Notes: generated from the letters alone by a model not told the origin. A DNA stretch of 64,000 nt from Agrobacterium sp. RAC06 (GCF_001713475.1 NZ_CP016499.1:2728001-2792000); one strand, 5' to 3'. Shown: positions 1-9,188, counted from the stretch's first letter. Made by a program: numbers and translations.

Positions 1-2
1 AG

Positions 3-326
3 ACGTTGCTCGGCTTCTGGCAGAGGAGTGGCGGCGAGGTCTTCCGCTCGATCATCGCCGAGGCACAGAGCGATCCGGCGGCTCTGGAGGCGCTGCGCGA
101 CTACGCAGTGACGCGCTGCCGGGCAAGCGGCGTGATCCTGGAGCGGGGCGTGGCGCGCGGTGATATCCGCTCCGGCCTCGACATCCCACTCGTCATGGAA
201 CTGTTCTCGAGCTTCTGCTGGCAGCGGCTGCTGACCGGTCGGCTCAACCCGTCTCGCGATCAGATAGCACACATCGTCGATGCCGTGCTGACCGGCTTTG
301 CGACGACGGGTCGTGACGCTCAGTAA
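3..326 (+). CDS. TetR/AcrR-family regulator, C-terminal part (5' end outside window)
   Basis: The open frame runs in from before the window, and only the last ~107 residues are visible. The helical segment (about residues 10-95 of what is seen) resembles the C-terminal ligand-binding/dimerisation half of TetR regulators, with the common pattern of a start such as EVFRSIIAEA, a middle RGVARGDI and a terminal helix ending in VLTGF. The DNA-binding half is not in the window, so neither ligand nor operator can be inferred. Its last bases overlap the convergent slyX gene. The family call is from sequence feel only. Confidence 0.6.
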   Translation, partial: TLLGFWQRSGGEVFRSIIAEAQSDPAALEALRDYAVTRCRASGVILERGVARGDIRSGLDIPLVMELFSSFCWQRLLTGRLNPSRDQIAHIVDAVLTGFATTGRDAQ

Positions 327-529
327 TGCGGCGGGCGGGTGATGGCCGGGGCTTCCAGGCCCTGCTCTTCCAGGGACAGGAAGCGCTCCGTGAGCCGATC
401 CAGCTTGGCCCGGGTCTGTTCGACCACCTTCCATTGCTCGGTCAGCTGGTCCGACAGTTCCTCGATGACCCGCGTCTGATGGGCGACGGTCTCTTCCAGA
501 CGCGTGATGCGCTCGTCCTGCGTGTCCAT
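320..529 (-). CDS. slyX: SlyX family coiled-coil protein
   Basis: About 69 residues, almost entirely one amphipathic coiled coil (heptads through EERITRLEETVAHQ and later LDRLTERF), ending in the PPHY tail typical of SlyX. The function of SlyX is not well established; in enterobacteria it was found beside slyD. A start at 529 is preferred because GGAGAAG lies 3-4 bases upstream of that ATG. An in-frame ATG at 541 would add MEKI. The gene converges on, and overlaps by a few bases, the end of the TetR gene. Confidence 0.85.
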   Translation of the reverse strand: MDTQDERITRLEETVAHQTRVIEELSDQLTEQWKVVEQTRAKLDRLTERFLSLEEQGLEAPAITRPPHY

Positions 530-608
530 GATCTTCTCCATCGTCTCTCAAGCGGCCTAGATGCCGCAAGACGGACGCCCCGTCAAACGTGGCGCTGAAG
601 GGATCGGA

Positions 609-896
609 TCAGCGCTGCTTCTTCTTGCGATACGGCATGGTCATGACGGCAGAGGCGGTCACGGCTGCGGCAAAGATCAGCGCCAGCGGCACGGCCATCA
701 TGACCGTCGGAAGCACGGGGTGGCTGGAGCGCGAGAGCGAGGTGCCAAGGCCGCCGAGGTCAAGCCAGACGATGGCAAAAGCGACCAGGAAACCGATTGC
801 TGCACCGAGCGATGCGTTGAGGGCAAGAAAGCCGAGCATCTCCCAGTGGTCGCGTCGGGCTTCTTCGGGCGTGAGATCATCGGAATGCAGAGACAT
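609..896 (-). CDS. Small two-helix inner-membrane protein of unknown function
   Basis: A 95-residue protein with an acidic/charged N-terminus (HSDDLTPEEARRDHWE) followed by two hydrophobic segments (about residues 22-44 and 62-84) separated by a Ser/His-rich loop, ending in a basic tail (YRKKKQR). This predicts an inner-membrane hairpin with both ends in the cytoplasm. The start at 896 is supported by GGAG seven bases upstream; an open frame extends to 1016 but lacks support. I do not recognise a family. It is transcribed away from recF and toward slyX. Confidence 0.6.
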   Translation of the reverse strand: MSLHSDDLTPEEARRDHWEMLGFLALNASLGAAIGFLVAFAIVWLDLGGLGTSLSRSSHPVLPTVMMAVPLALIFAAAVTASAVMTMPYRKKKQR

Positions 897-1057
897 GGCC
901 TGGCTCCAGAGCGGCGGCAATAACGTAAAACTAACGCGTCTGAAAAAGAGTTCCATGTCGCCAAGCGCCGCACACCTCGGCAAGTTCCAGAAAGCGCGCT
1001 TGCGCCTTGCCTTCACGACACATTCGGCCTAGCTCAAGGCGACAGCGAATCCGACCG

Positions 1058-2185
1058 ATGACCCAGAAGACACAGATCCAGCGGCTCAAACTCACAGACT
1101 TCCGCAACTATGCGCAGGCAGGCCTTGCGCTGGACGGACGGCATGTGGTGCTGGTCGGCGACAACGGGGCCGGCAAGACCAACTTCATGGAAGCGATCTC
1201 CTTCCTCTCGCCCGGGCGTGGCCTGCGCCGTGCGGTGCTCTCTGACATTCCGCGTATTGGGGCCTCCGGAAGCTTCACCGTCTTTGCCGCCATTGACGGC
1301 ATGGCTGGCGAGGCCGATATCGGCACCGGCACAGAGACCACGGAGGAAGGCAACCTCGTCCGGCGTCTCCGGATCAATGGCGGCCCGGCAAAGTCGGTCG
1401 ACGAACTCACCGACCACCTGCGCATCCTCTGGCTGACGCCGGCCATGGACGGGTTGTTCACCGGCTCCTCTTCCGATAGACGCCGTTTCCTCGATCGGTT
1501 GGTCCTCTCCCTCGACCCAGCGCATGGACGACGAGCCAGCGATTTCGAGCGCGCCATGCGCAGCCGCAACAAGCTGCTTTCGGAAGGGCGCTTCGATCCG
1601 ACCTGGCTGTCCGGCATCGAGCAGCAGATGGCAGCGCTGGGCGTTGCCATGGCGGCCGCACGGCGCGAGATGCTGGGATTGCTCTCCGGCCTGATCGAGG
1701 CGGACAGGGAAACCTCCGCCTTTCCATCGGCCTCCCTCGCCCTGACCGGCTTTCTCGATGATCTGGCTGATCTACCCGCCTTCGAATTCGAGGAACGCTA
1801 CATCGAGATCCTCGCACAATCCCGCCATCGGGATGCGGCAGCCGGCCGGACTTTGGATGGTCCGCACCGCGCCGATCTCATGGTCCGACATATCGAAAAG
1901 GACATGGACGCCGAGCGCTGCTCGACGGGGGAGCAGAAGGCTCTCCTGATCGGGCTCGTACTCGCCCATGCCCGGCTGGTGGCGACCATGACGGGCTTTG
2001 CGCCGATCCTGCTGCTCGACGAGATCGCCGCGCATCTTGACGAGGGCCGGCGAGCATCGCTCTTTGCCCGCATCGATGCACTCGGCGGCCAGGCTTTCAT
2101 GACGGGCACGGACAAGGCAATGTTTTCTGCACTGGGCGACCGGGCGCAGTTCGTGACGGTGACAGACGGTGAGATCGATGCGTGA
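1058..2185 (+). CDS. recF: DNA replication and repair protein RecF
   Basis: RecF is an SMC-like ATPase that, with RecO and RecR, loads RecA at single-strand gaps. This 375-residue protein has the Walker A motif GDNGAGKTN at about residues 34-42, an ABC-type signature CSTGEQKALL near residue 288 and a Walker B region LLLDEIAAHLD. The length matches the family. The start MTQKTQIQRL is chosen over an upstream in-frame codon at 1007 because the family begins just before the 'LxLxDFRNY' strand. It is followed after 42 bp by the MoeB-type gene on the same strand. Confidence 0.95.
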   Translation: MTQKTQIQRLKLTDFRNYAQAGLALDGRHVVLVGDNGAGKTNFMEAISFLSPGRGLRRAVLSDIPRIGASGSFTVFAAIDGMAGEADIGTGTETTEEGNLVRRLRINGGPAKSVDELTDHLRILWLTPAMDGLFTGSSSDRRRFLDRLVLSLDPAHGRRASDFERAMRSRNKLLSEGRFDPTWLSGIEQQMAALGVAMAAARREMLGLLSGLIEADRETSAFPSASLALTGFLDDLADLPAFEFEERYIEILAQSRHRDAAAGRTLDGPHRADLMVRHIEKDMDAERCSTGEQKALLIGLVLAHARLVATMTGFAPILLLDEIAAHLDEGRRASLFARIDALGGQAFMTGTDKAMFSALGDRAQFVTVTDGEIDA

Positions 2186-2227
2186 GCGCGCTTTTCATCT
2201 TCATGTTCGGGTGGCAAGGTAGCGCCC

Positions 2228-2986
2228 ATGGACCCGCTCTCGCCCGAAGAACTCTCCCGCTATCATCGCCATATACTGCTGCCAGAAGTCGGCGGCCATG
2301 GACAGCAACTGCTGAAAGCCGCACGCGTGCTGGTGATCGGCGCTGGCGGGCTCGGCTCGCCAGTGCTGCAGTATCTGGCAGCGGCCGGCGTCGGCACGCT
2401 CGGAATCGTTGATGACGACGGGGTGTCGCTCTCCAATCTCCAGCGGCAGGTGATCCACGACACGGGAACGCTTTCGGAGAAGAAGTCGGAGAGCGCGGCG
2501 CGGGCCATCGCACGGCTCAATCCGCATTGCCGCACGGTTTCCTACGAAGAGCGATTCGACGCCGCATTCGCCCGGGATCATCTCTCCCGCTTCACGCTGC
2601 TGATCGACGGCTCCGACAATTTCTCGACGCGCTATGCGGCAGCGGATGCTGCGGAACTTGCGAAGGTGCCGCTGGTAACGGGGGCCGTCGGGCGCTTCGA
2701 CGGAACTGTGACAGTGTTGAAACCCTATGAGAGCGGGCCGGACGGGGTAGCGTATCCGCGCTATACCGATCTCTTCCCCGAACCGCCGCCAGAGGGTTTG
2801 ATCCCAGCCTGTGCAGAAGCCGGTGTCATCGGCGCGCTAACGGGTGTCATCGGCACCCTGATGGCCATGGAGGCGATCAAGGTGATCACCGGGATCGGCG
2901 AGCAATTGGTCGGACGGCTGTTGATGTATGATGGGCTTGCGGCCCGTTTCGATACCATCCGCTACAAACGCCGGGCAGGAACATGA
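2228..2986 (+). CDS. moeB: MoeB/ThiF/HesA-family adenylyltransferase
   Basis: An E1-like enzyme that adenylates the C-terminal glycine of a ubiquitin-fold sulfur carrier (MoaD or ThiS). The nucleotide-binding motif GAGGLGSPV is at about residues 38-46, the arginine finger region SNLQRQVIH follows, then DGSDNF near residue 128 and a conserved cysteine in IPACAEAGV. The zinc-binding CxxC pairs of classical MoeB are not visible: the usual first pair is replaced by YPRYTDLFPE and the protein ends soon after the last strand. Which carrier it serves cannot be told from the context. The stop overlaps the next start (ATGA). Confidence 0.85.
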   Translation: MDPLSPEELSRYHRHILLPEVGGHGQQLLKAARVLVIGAGGLGSPVLQYLAAAGVGTLGIVDDDGVSLSNLQRQVIHDTGTLSEKKSESAARAIARLNPHCRTVSYEERFDAAFARDHLSRFTLLIDGSDNFSTRYAAADAAELAKVPLVTGAVGRFDGTVTVLKPYESGPDGVAYPRYTDLFPEPPPEGLIPACAEAGVIGALTGVIGTLMAMEAIKVITGIGEQLVGRLLMYDGLAARFDTIRYKRRAGT

Positions 2987-3459
2987 GCATCGTCATCCGT
3001 CAGATTGATCCGAGCTATTCGCAGTACGAGGAACTGCTGGCGCTGATCATGGCGTCCTTCGCCTATATGGACGGCGTCATCGACCCTCCCTCCTCCGCGC
3101 ATCGCCTGACCATCGCCTCCCTCACGGACAAGGCCCGTGACGAAATCGCACTGATCGCAGAGATGGACGCGAACCTCGTGGGCTGCGCCTTTCTGCGTCC
3201 CGAACCGGATTTTCTCTATCTCGGCAAACTCGCGGTTGCCGCAGAGGCGCAAGGCAAGGGGATCGGCGGACGTCTGCTGGCGGAGGGCGAGGCGATCGCC
3301 CAACGCTTAGGCAAACAGGCGCTGCGGCTAGAGACCCGGATCGAACTGACCGGCAACCATGACCGGTTCGGCGCCTGGGGGTTCGTCAGAACCGCCGAGA
3401 GAAGCCATGCCGGCTATGACCGCCCGACCTATATCGAGATGCAGAAGCGACTGACCTGA
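2983..3459 (+). CDS. GNAT-family N-acetyltransferase
   Basis: A 158-residue GCN5-related acetyltransferase. The acetyl-CoA pyrophosphate-binding motif A reads AQGKGIGGRLL at about residues 86-96, preceded by the beta-4 strand DFLYLGKLAV and followed by a C-terminal strand with GFVRTAER. The substrate is unknown. It overlaps the MoeB-type gene by four bases, so the two are translationally coupled. The reading of the fold is firm; the reaction beyond acetyl transfer is not. Confidence 0.85.
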   Translation: MSIVIRQIDPSYSQYEELLALIMASFAYMDGVIDPPSSAHRLTIASLTDKARDEIALIAEMDANLVGCAFLRPEPDFLYLGKLAVAAEAQGKGIGGRLLAEGEAIAQRLGKQALRLETRIELTGNHDRFGAWGFVRTAERSHAGYDRPTYIEMQKRLT

Positions 3460-3465
3460 CGCGGC

Positions 3466-4479
3466 TCAGTTGCGGTTCGGCAGCACCCTGTTCGGCGGGC
3501 GGTGGCCGTCGAAATAGGTTCTGATATTGATGATGACCTTGTCGCCCATATCGATGCGGCCTTCGATCGTCGCCGAACCAGTATGCGGTAGGAGCACCAC
3601 CTTGCCCTCGTTGGCGAGCTTCACCAACTTCGGGTTGACTGCTGGCTCGTTCTCGAACACGTCGAGACCCGCACCGGCGATCTTGCCGGCACGTAATGCC
3701 TGGACCAGCGCGTCCTCGTCGATGATGTCGCCACGGGCGGTGTTGACGACGTAGCTTGTCGGCTGCAGCAGGGCGAGGCGACGGGCCGAGAGCAGGTGAA
3801 AGGTTGCCGGCGTCGAAGGGCAGTTGACCGAAACGATGTCGACGCGGGCGAGCATCTGGTCGAGGCTGTCCCAATAGGTCGCCTCCAACTCGTCCTCGGT
3901 CGCCGGACTGACCCGCTTGCGGTTGTGATAATGGATCGACAGGCCGAAAGCCTTGGCACGGCGGGCCACGGCAGTGCCGATGCGGCCCATGCCGATGATG
4001 CCGATGCGCTTGCCCCAGATTCGGCGTCCGAGCATCCAGGTGGGCGACCAGCCCTCCCATTCGCCAGGCTTGTCCATCAGCACGCGCGCGCCTTGAACGA
4101 GACGGCGCGGCACGGCGAGAATGAGCGCCATGGTCATGTCGGCCGTGTCTTCGGTCAGAACGTTCGGCGTGTTGGTGACGGTGATGCCCTTTTTCGCGGC
4201 GGCATCGATGTCGATATGATCCGTACCGTTCGAGAAGCTGGCGATGAGCTTCAGTTGCGGGCCGGCTTCGGCAATCAGGGTTGCATCGATTCGGTCGGTC
4301 ACGGTCGGCACAAGCACGTCTGCCGATTTGACGGCGGCGATCAATTCTTCGCGCGTGCGAGGTTTGTCATCGACATTCAATTCCGCATCGAAGAGCTCGC
4401 GCATGCGCGTTTCCACGGCATCGGGCAGTTTCCGCGTGATATAGACCTGGGGTCTTTTCCTGTTCGTCATGGGCCGCAT
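3466..4479 (-). CDS. D-isomer-specific 2-hydroxyacid dehydrogenase (glyoxylate/hydroxypyruvate reductase type)
   Basis: A cytosolic NAD(P)H-dependent oxidoreductase for 2-keto acids. The Rossmann motif GIIGMGRIG is at about residues 159-167. Catalytic residues are visible as R in NTARGDIIDE, E in DVFENEP and H in LLPHTGSAT. At 337 residues the length is normal. The start at 4479 is chosen because AGAAGG lies five bases upstream; an in-frame ATG nine bases later is possible. The close relatives are glyoxylate/hydroxypyruvate/D-glycerate reductases, and the exact substrate is not settled by sequence alone. Confidence 0.9.
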   Translation of the reverse strand: MRPMTNRKRPQVYITRKLPDAVETRMRELFDAELNVDDKPRTREELIAAVKSADVLVPTVTDRIDATLIAEAGPQLKLIASFSNGTDHIDIDAAAKKGITVTNTPNVLTEDTADMTMALILAVPRRLVQGARVLMDKPGEWEGWSPTWMLGRRIWGKRIGIIGMGRIGTAVARRAKAFGLSIHYHNRKRVSPATEDELEATYWDSLDQMLARVDIVSVNCPSTPATFHLLSARRLALLQPTSYVVNTARGDIIDEDALVQALRAGKIAGAGLDVFENEPAVNPKLVKLANEGKVVLLPHTGSATIEGRIDMGDKVIINIRTYFDGHRPPNRVLPNRN

Positions 4480-4663
4480 CGATGCCTTCTTCAGAACTCG
4501 TTAACCAAGTCGCGGGATACTTCGCTTCTCAGGAAGGCAATTTCTACCAAACCCGTCGGCGAAGACAAACAAAACTCGTCGGATGACGGCGGATTTGTCC
4601 CTGATACGCGCGACGCGTCTCGGGGTGGTCAGAAAGCCCTTCATTTCCACAGCTTAGCCCGGA

Positions 4664-5212
4664 ATGACCATGTTTCATAATCTGTGCCGCGTCAGCATTG
4701 CATTCAGCGTTCTTGCGCTGTCTCTCGTGGCCGGCCCGATCGCCGGTCATGCCCAATCCACGACCAAGGGTTCGAGCGGGCTGCCGCTGCCGCGGTTCGT
4801 CAGCCTGAAGGCCGAAAGGGTGAACCTGCGTATCGGTCCGAGCACCGACTACGCCGTCTCCTGGCGCTACATGAAGTCGGGACTGCCGGTCGAAATCATC
4901 CGCGAATACGAAAACTGGCGGCAGATCCGCGATGCCGACGGAACCGAGGGCTGGGTGAACCAGACCCTGCTCACCGGGGAACGTACGGCGGTTGCTGCCC
5001 CGTGGATGCGCGGCAACGGCGACGCTGTCTACGTCATGATGCGACGCGATTCCAACTCGTCCGCAGCCATCATTGCCAAGCTCGAGCCCGGCGTCGTGCT
5101 CAGGCTCAAGGAGTGCAACGGCAATTGGTGTCAGGCCGAGGCCGGCGGCGTCAACGGCTGGATCTCGCAGAATGAGATCTGGGGCGCCTACCCGGGCGAG
5201 GCCTTCAAATAA
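4664..5212 (+). CDS. Exported SH3-domain protein
   Basis: A 182-residue protein with a signal peptide (hydrophobic residues about 10-28, likely cut after GHA) followed by two bacterial SH3-like repeats. The first is around residues 45-105 (ERVNLRIGPSTDYAV then GTEGWVNQTLL) and the second around 115-175 (VYVMMRRDSNSS then VNGWISQNEIWG). Such domains usually bind peptidoglycan or act in the periplasm. Its 3' end overlaps the convergent kinase gene by 8 bp. Confidence 0.85.
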   Translation: MTMFHNLCRVSIAFSVLALSLVAGPIAGHAQSTTKGSSGLPLPRFVSLKAERVNLRIGPSTDYAVSWRYMKSGLPVEIIREYENWRQIRDADGTEGWVNQTLLTGERTAVAAPWMRGNGDAVYVMMRRDSNSSAAIIAKLEPGVVLRLKECNGNWCQAEAGGVNGWISQNEIWGAYPGEAFK

Positions 5213-6197
5213 GGCCGATCGCCGAAGCGCCCTTCGCAAGCGACATCATCGGTCGGGGGCCGATCTGCTGGATGACGATGCCAGCCGCATAGCAGCCAAG
5301 ATGGCCGCAATCCTCGAAGCTTCGACCATTGGTGTAGCCATAGAGGAAGCCGGAGGCGAAGAGATCGCCGGCACCTGTCGTATCGACCACCGTCTCGACC
5401 TTGGTGGCAGGGACACGGATGCGCTGCTCCCCCTTCACGATGACGGCACCCTGATCGCCCATGGTAACGGCGGCCAGCTTGCAATCCTTCGAGATCAGAT
5501 CAAGCGCGTGAGCGAAATCGTCCGTTTCGTAGAGAGACAGGGCTTCCTGCTCGTTGGCGAAGACGATGTCGACCGTGCCGGAGCGCATCAGGTCAAGGAA
5601 TTCGGCGCGGTAGCGACCGACGCAGAAGCTGTCGGAGAGCGTCATCGACATTTCCCGGCCCGCCTCGTGGGCAATGCGGGCGCAGTCGAGGATCGCCTGC
5701 TTGGCGCGCGGCGGATCCCAGAGATAACCCTCAAAATAGGTGACCTTGGATTTGGCGACGACGTCGGGCTCGACATCCTCGGGGCCGAACTCGACGCAGG
5801 CGCCGAGATAAGTGTTCATCGACCGCTCGCCGTCTTCTGTGACGAAGATCATGCTGCGGGCCGTCGGTGGCTGGCTGCCCAGGGGACGGGTCTGGAAATG
5901 GACGCCCTGGGCGCGGATGTCATGGGTGAAGATCTCACCGAGCTGATCCTCTGCCACCTTGCCGAAATAGGCAGCCTTGCCGCCGAAATTGGCGATACCG
6001 GCCGCCGTGTTGCCGGCGCTGCCGCCGGAGGCTTCCACAGCCGGCCCCATCATGCCGTAGAGCCGTTCGGCACGCTCGGCGTCGATCAGGTTCATTGCGC
6101 TTTTGGTAATGGCATTGTCGATCAGAAACTGGTCGTCGCAGCGAGAAATAATGTCGACGATGGCGTTGCCGATCGTCAGGACATCGAACTGGCTCAT
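5205..6197 (-). CDS. PfkB-family carbohydrate/adenosine kinase
   Basis: A 330-residue ribokinase-fold kinase. The N-terminal sugar-binding signature ASGGSAGNTAAG is near residue 56 and the C-terminal PfkB signature DTTGAGDLFASGF near residue 268, with the catalytic Asp in TGAGD. Rhizobial orthologues are usually annotated adenosine kinase, which would phosphorylate adenosine to AMP in purine salvage; that substrate is inference here. It begins opposite a ~320-bp gap shared with the AEC carrier gene. Confidence 0.88.
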   Translation of the reverse strand: MSQFDVLTIGNAIVDIISRCDDQFLIDNAITKSAMNLIDAERAERLYGMMGPAVEASGGSAGNTAAGIANFGGKAAYFGKVAEDQLGEIFTHDIRAQGVHFQTRPLGSQPPTARSMIFVTEDGERSMNTYLGACVEFGPEDVEPDVVAKSKVTYFEGYLWDPPRAKQAILDCARIAHEAGREMSMTLSDSFCVGRYRAEFLDLMRSGTVDIVFANEQEALSLYETDDFAHALDLISKDCKLAAVTMGDQGAVIVKGEQRIRVPATKVETVVDTTGAGDLFASGFLYGYTNGRSFEDCGHLGCYAAGIVIQQIGPRPMMSLAKGASAIGLI

Positions 6198-6518
6198 GAG
6201 GTCCGGGGCTCCGTTTGCTTGGCCTGACGGTCATAGCCGTTTTTCCGCCGATGGGAAGGGAAAAGCAGACCGACGTCATCTGGTCGTTACATCGGGCGGG
6301 TATCAAACTCGCCGTGGATGACCATCTCCCCTGGAGTCCACCGGGACATGAACGGTTCCGTACGGGAAAGCCGACCACGGATGTACTGGCGGCAGATCCC
6401 ACCCCGGTGTGACCGGGCGTCGAAGCAGGCTCCCGCCCGCTTTTGTCGTTTCTGATGGATTGGCCGGGCGCGGCAAGAAGCCTAAGAAGGGCTTTCTTGC
6501 CATGACGAGTCGATTTTC
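6198..6518. other. Divergent intergenic region (kinase / AEC carrier), no gene seen
   Basis: This 321-bp gap separates two divergent genes and should hold both promoters. No credible coding frame was found. There are small inverted repeats: GGCGGG..CTCGCC around 6294-6313, TTCC-GTACG-GGAA around 6356-6368, and a longer imperfect hairpin (GGCAAGAAGCC / GGGCTTTCTTGCC) at about 6472-6501 just upstream of the AEC start, without a T-run. No known riboswitch consensus was recognised. Confidence 0.4.
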
Positions 6519-7463
6519 ATGACCACCGTTGCCCAGGACGTCCTTCCCATCTTCATTCTCATTCTCTTTGGCTGGGCGCTCGTCCGGTTGAAGATCCTGA
6601 CCGCGGAGATCGGTGACGGGTTGGGCGACTTCGTGTTCAAGGTCGCGGTGCCGCTCCTTCTGCTTCGGACGATCGCCAATGCCGACTTCCACGGCGCCTC
6701 TCCGTTTCGGTTGTGGATCGCCTATTTCTCCGGGGTTCTGATCACCTGGATCATTGGCCATCTTCTGGCAACGCGCATCTTCGGACGTGACCAAAAGGTC
6801 GGCGTGCTCGCGGGCGTTTCCGCAGCCTTTGCCAACAATGTCTTCATCGGCCTGCCGCTTGTCGAACGCACCGTCGGACCGGAAGGGATCGTCGCCATGT
6901 CGATCCTGCTCGCCGTGCACCTGCCGCTGATGATGATCGCCGGTGTTCTGGCGATGGAACGGGCAGAGCAGAGAAGCGGAGGACGCAATGCCACAGGCAT
7001 TATCGCTGTTTCCAAACAGGTGGGCGGCAATCTTGTGCGCAATCCGCTGATCATTGGCCTCGCCGGCGGGGTCCTTCTGCAGCTTGTAGGCACCCCTGTT
7101 CCGGCGCTGATCGACGGCATCGTCGCTCAGGTAGCCGGCATGGCAGCACCGGCAGCACTGATCTCGCTCGGCATGACGCTGAACAAATACGGGATGGCGG
7201 GAAACATAAAAATTGCTGGCAGCATTTCGCTGCTGAAGCTCGGCTTGATGCCAGCCGTGGTCTGGCTCGCATCCACGCTGCTTGGGCTCTCACCGCAATG
7301 GACGGCAGCACTCGTTCTGACCTCTTCCGTTCCGACGGGTATCAATGCCTGGCTGATTGCAAACCGCTTCGGTGTGGGCCAGGGACTGGCAGCCTCGGTC
7401 ATTACCCTCTCGACTGCTGCCGGCGTGGCAACCGTTTCACTTTGGGCGCTGTTCCTGCTCTGA
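6519..7463 (+). CDS. AEC-family (auxin efflux carrier type) membrane transporter
   Basis: A 314-residue integral membrane protein with about ten hydrophobic segments arranged as two five-helix repeats. Typical AEC features are the GWALVRLKI start after the first helix, the mid-protein stretch AFANNVFIGLPL near residue 105 and the matching TSSVPTGINAWL near residue 270. Family members export small organic acids or auxin-like anions, and the substrate here is unknown. No strong Shine-Dalgarno is seen; a stem-loop ends 18 bp before the ATG. Confidence 0.87.
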   Translation: MTTVAQDVLPIFILILFGWALVRLKILTAEIGDGLGDFVFKVAVPLLLLRTIANADFHGASPFRLWIAYFSGVLITWIIGHLLATRIFGRDQKVGVLAGVSAAFANNVFIGLPLVERTVGPEGIVAMSILLAVHLPLMMIAGVLAMERAEQRSGGRNATGIIAVSKQVGGNLVRNPLIIGLAGGVLLQLVGTPVPALIDGIVAQVAGMAAPAALISLGMTLNKYGMAGNIKIAGSISLLKLGLMPAVVWLASTLLGLSPQWTAALVLTSSVPTGINAWLIANRFGVGQGLAASVITLSTAAGVATVSLWALFLL

Positions 7464-7470
7464 CGCTGAC

Positions 7471-7501
7471 AAAACAAACGCCCGACCACAAGGGCCGGGC
7501 G
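7471..7501 (-). terminator. Rho-independent terminator of the cytochrome c gene
   Basis: On the minus strand the stem CGCCCGGCC / GGTCGGGCG with a CTTGT loop is followed by TTTGTTTT. It sits in the 76-bp gap between the convergent AEC and cytochrome genes. On the plus strand there is no T-run after the hairpin, so it mainly serves the minus-strand gene. Confidence 0.75.
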
Positions 7502-7539
7502 CGTGTCTCAGTAGCGTCAATGCCAGCGGGCTATGACGA

Positions 7540-8265
7540 TCAGGGCGTTGCAGGCTGTGCAGGAGCAGGCTCTGCCGGGGCAGCTGGCGCGGGCTCAGCT
7601 GGAGCCGCAGGCGCCGCGTCGGCCGGAGCGGCTTCCGCCGGAGCCTCTGCAGGTGCGGCAGCGGCATCTGCCGGAGCGGCGTCAGCAGGCGCAGCAGCAT
7701 CTTCAGCCGGTGCAGCAGCTTCAGGCGACGGCAGCGGAACCGGGCTGTCGGCCATGGTGTGCAGATACACGATCACGTTGGCGCGTTCGTCGTCCTTCTT
7801 GAGGCCTGCGAAACCCATCGACGTGCCGGGGATATGCTGCTTCGGAGCGAGGAGGAATTCGTTCAGGTGGTCCCAGGTCCAGAGCTCGCTGCCGCCCTGC
7901 GAAAATTCCTTGATGGCAGCCGAATAGCTGAAGCCTTCATGCGAGGCGATCGGACGGTCGACAAGGCCATAGAGGTTCGGGCCAACCTTGTTGGCGCCAC
8001 CCTTGTCGACGGTGTGACAGCTCGCGCACTTCTTGAAAGAAGATTCACCCGCGGCTGCATCGGCGCTGGCCAGCAGGACTGCGATGGGAGTGGCAGCGAC
8101 TTCCGGTGCTGCGTCAGTCGGAGCAGCCTCTTCGGCCACGATGGCGAAGCCTTCCTGCTCAGGCGCTTCAGAATGGAATATCCCTTCCGACGCGATGGAC
8201 ACAGACATCAGGACGAAGACGGTGCCGAGAAAGGCACCCACGCCCATGTTGGTATAAGAGTTCAT
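7540..8265 (-). CDS. cycM: Membrane-anchored c-type cytochrome (CycM-like) with Ala/Pro-rich tail
   Basis: A 241-residue periplasmic electron carrier. An uncleaved N-terminal membrane anchor (about residues 8-28) is followed by an Ala-rich linker, then a class I cytochrome domain. The haem-attachment motif is CASCH near residue 80 and the axial methionine is in GTSMGF near residue 149. In rhizobia CycM donates electrons to the aa3 oxidase. The last ~65 residues are almost only Ala, Pro, Glu and Asp, in imperfect repeats ([10 protein letters not shown] type), which is unusual. The ATG at 8265 is preferred over an upstream TTG because GGGGAG lies about nine bases before it. It is divergent from kdsB. 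Confidence 0.9.
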   Translation of the reverse strand: MNSYTNMGVGAFLGTVFVLMSVSIASEGIFHSEAPEQEGFAIVAEEAAPTDAAPEVAATPIAVLLASADAAAGESSFKKCASCHTVDKGGANKVGPNLYGLVDRPIASHEGFSYSAAIKEFSQGGSELWTWDHLNEFLLAPKQHIPGTSMGFAGLKKDDERANVIVYLHTMADSPVPLPSPEAAAPAEDAAAPADAAPADAAAAPAEAPAEAAPADAAPAAPAEPAPAAPAEPAPAQPATP

Positions 8266-8414
8266 CTGCAAAGCTCCCCGTGCAGCCGGCCGATGAGCAA
8301 CCGGACGATCTTGAAATCGCGCGGAACCTATGTCTTTTGCATAACACTTGCAACACGATTATGGTCCCGCGGCTGGGACTATTTGACACTTCTGTATGGT
8401 GATTTGAAGGGGTT

Positions 8415-9188
8415 ATGGACATGAATGAAGGCAGAGCTGCCAAAACCTTGATCCTGATCCCGGCACGCATGGCGTCGACCCGTCTTCCGGACAAGCCGCT
8501 GGCCGACATAGCAGGTCTGCCGATGATCGTGCAGGTCGCAAAACGGGCTCAGGAGGCAGAGGTCGGGCGAATCATCGTCGCCGTCGACGACCAGAGGGTC
8601 TTCGACGCCGTTGAGGCCGCAGGTTTCGAAGTGGTCATGACCCGTGGGGATCACCAGTCCGGTTCCGACCGCATTTTCGAGGCGCTGACGAAGGTAGACC
8701 CCGATGGCGTGGCCGAGATCGTCATCAACGTTCAAGGCGATCTGCCGACGATCGATGCGCAGACCATCCGCGCGGCACTTGAACCACTGGAAGATCCTGC
8801 AGTCGACATCGCAACGCTCATCGTCGAAATCGAGGACGAGCAGGAGAAGACGAACCCGAACGTGGTAAAGGTAATCGGCTCGCCGCTTTCCGAGGACAGG
8901 TTGCGTGCACTCTATTTCACGCGTGCCACCGCGCCCTACGGTGCCGGCCCGCTCTACCACCATATCGGGCTCTACGCCTATCGGCGCGCCGCGCTCGAAC
9001 GCTTCGTTACTCTACGCCCGTCCACGCTCGAAAAGCGGGAATCGCTCGAACAGCTCAGGGCGCTGGAAGCGGGCATGCGGATCGATGCCCAGATCGTGAA
9101 AACCGTGCCGCTCGGCGTCGACACGCCCGCAGACCTTGAAAAAGCACGCCGCATCCTTTCCGCATCCTCCTCAAACGCAGGACACTGA
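8415..9188 (+). CDS. kdsB: 3-deoxy-manno-octulosonate cytidylyltransferase
   Basis: KdsB activates Kdo to CMP-Kdo for lipopolysaccharide inner-core synthesis in the cytoplasm. The 257-residue protein has the nucleotide-binding N-terminus [16 protein letters not shown] (about residues 12-27), the metal-binding QGDLPTID near residue 112 and the YRRAALERF segment near residue 190 typical of KdsB. The start is supported by GAAGGGG six bases upstream. It is separated from pheA by only four bases, so the two are cotranscribed. Confidence 0.95.
   Translation: MDMNEGRAAKTLILIPARMASTRLPDKPLADIAGLPMIVQVAKRAQEAEVGRIIVAVDDQRVFDAVEAAGFEVVMTRGDHQSGSDRIFEALTKVDPDGVAEIVINVQGDLPTIDAQTIRAALEPLEDPAVDIATLIVEIEDEQEKTNPNVVKVIGSPLSEDRLRALYFTRATAPYGAGPLYHHIGLYAYRRAALERFVTLRPSTLEKRESLEQLRALEAGMRIDAQIVKTVPLGVDTPADLEKARRILSASSSNAGH

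Noticed and set aside
6198..6518. A riboswitch in the kinase/AEC gap
   Set aside because: Several short hairpins occur, but no conserved core of a known class could be matched by eye.
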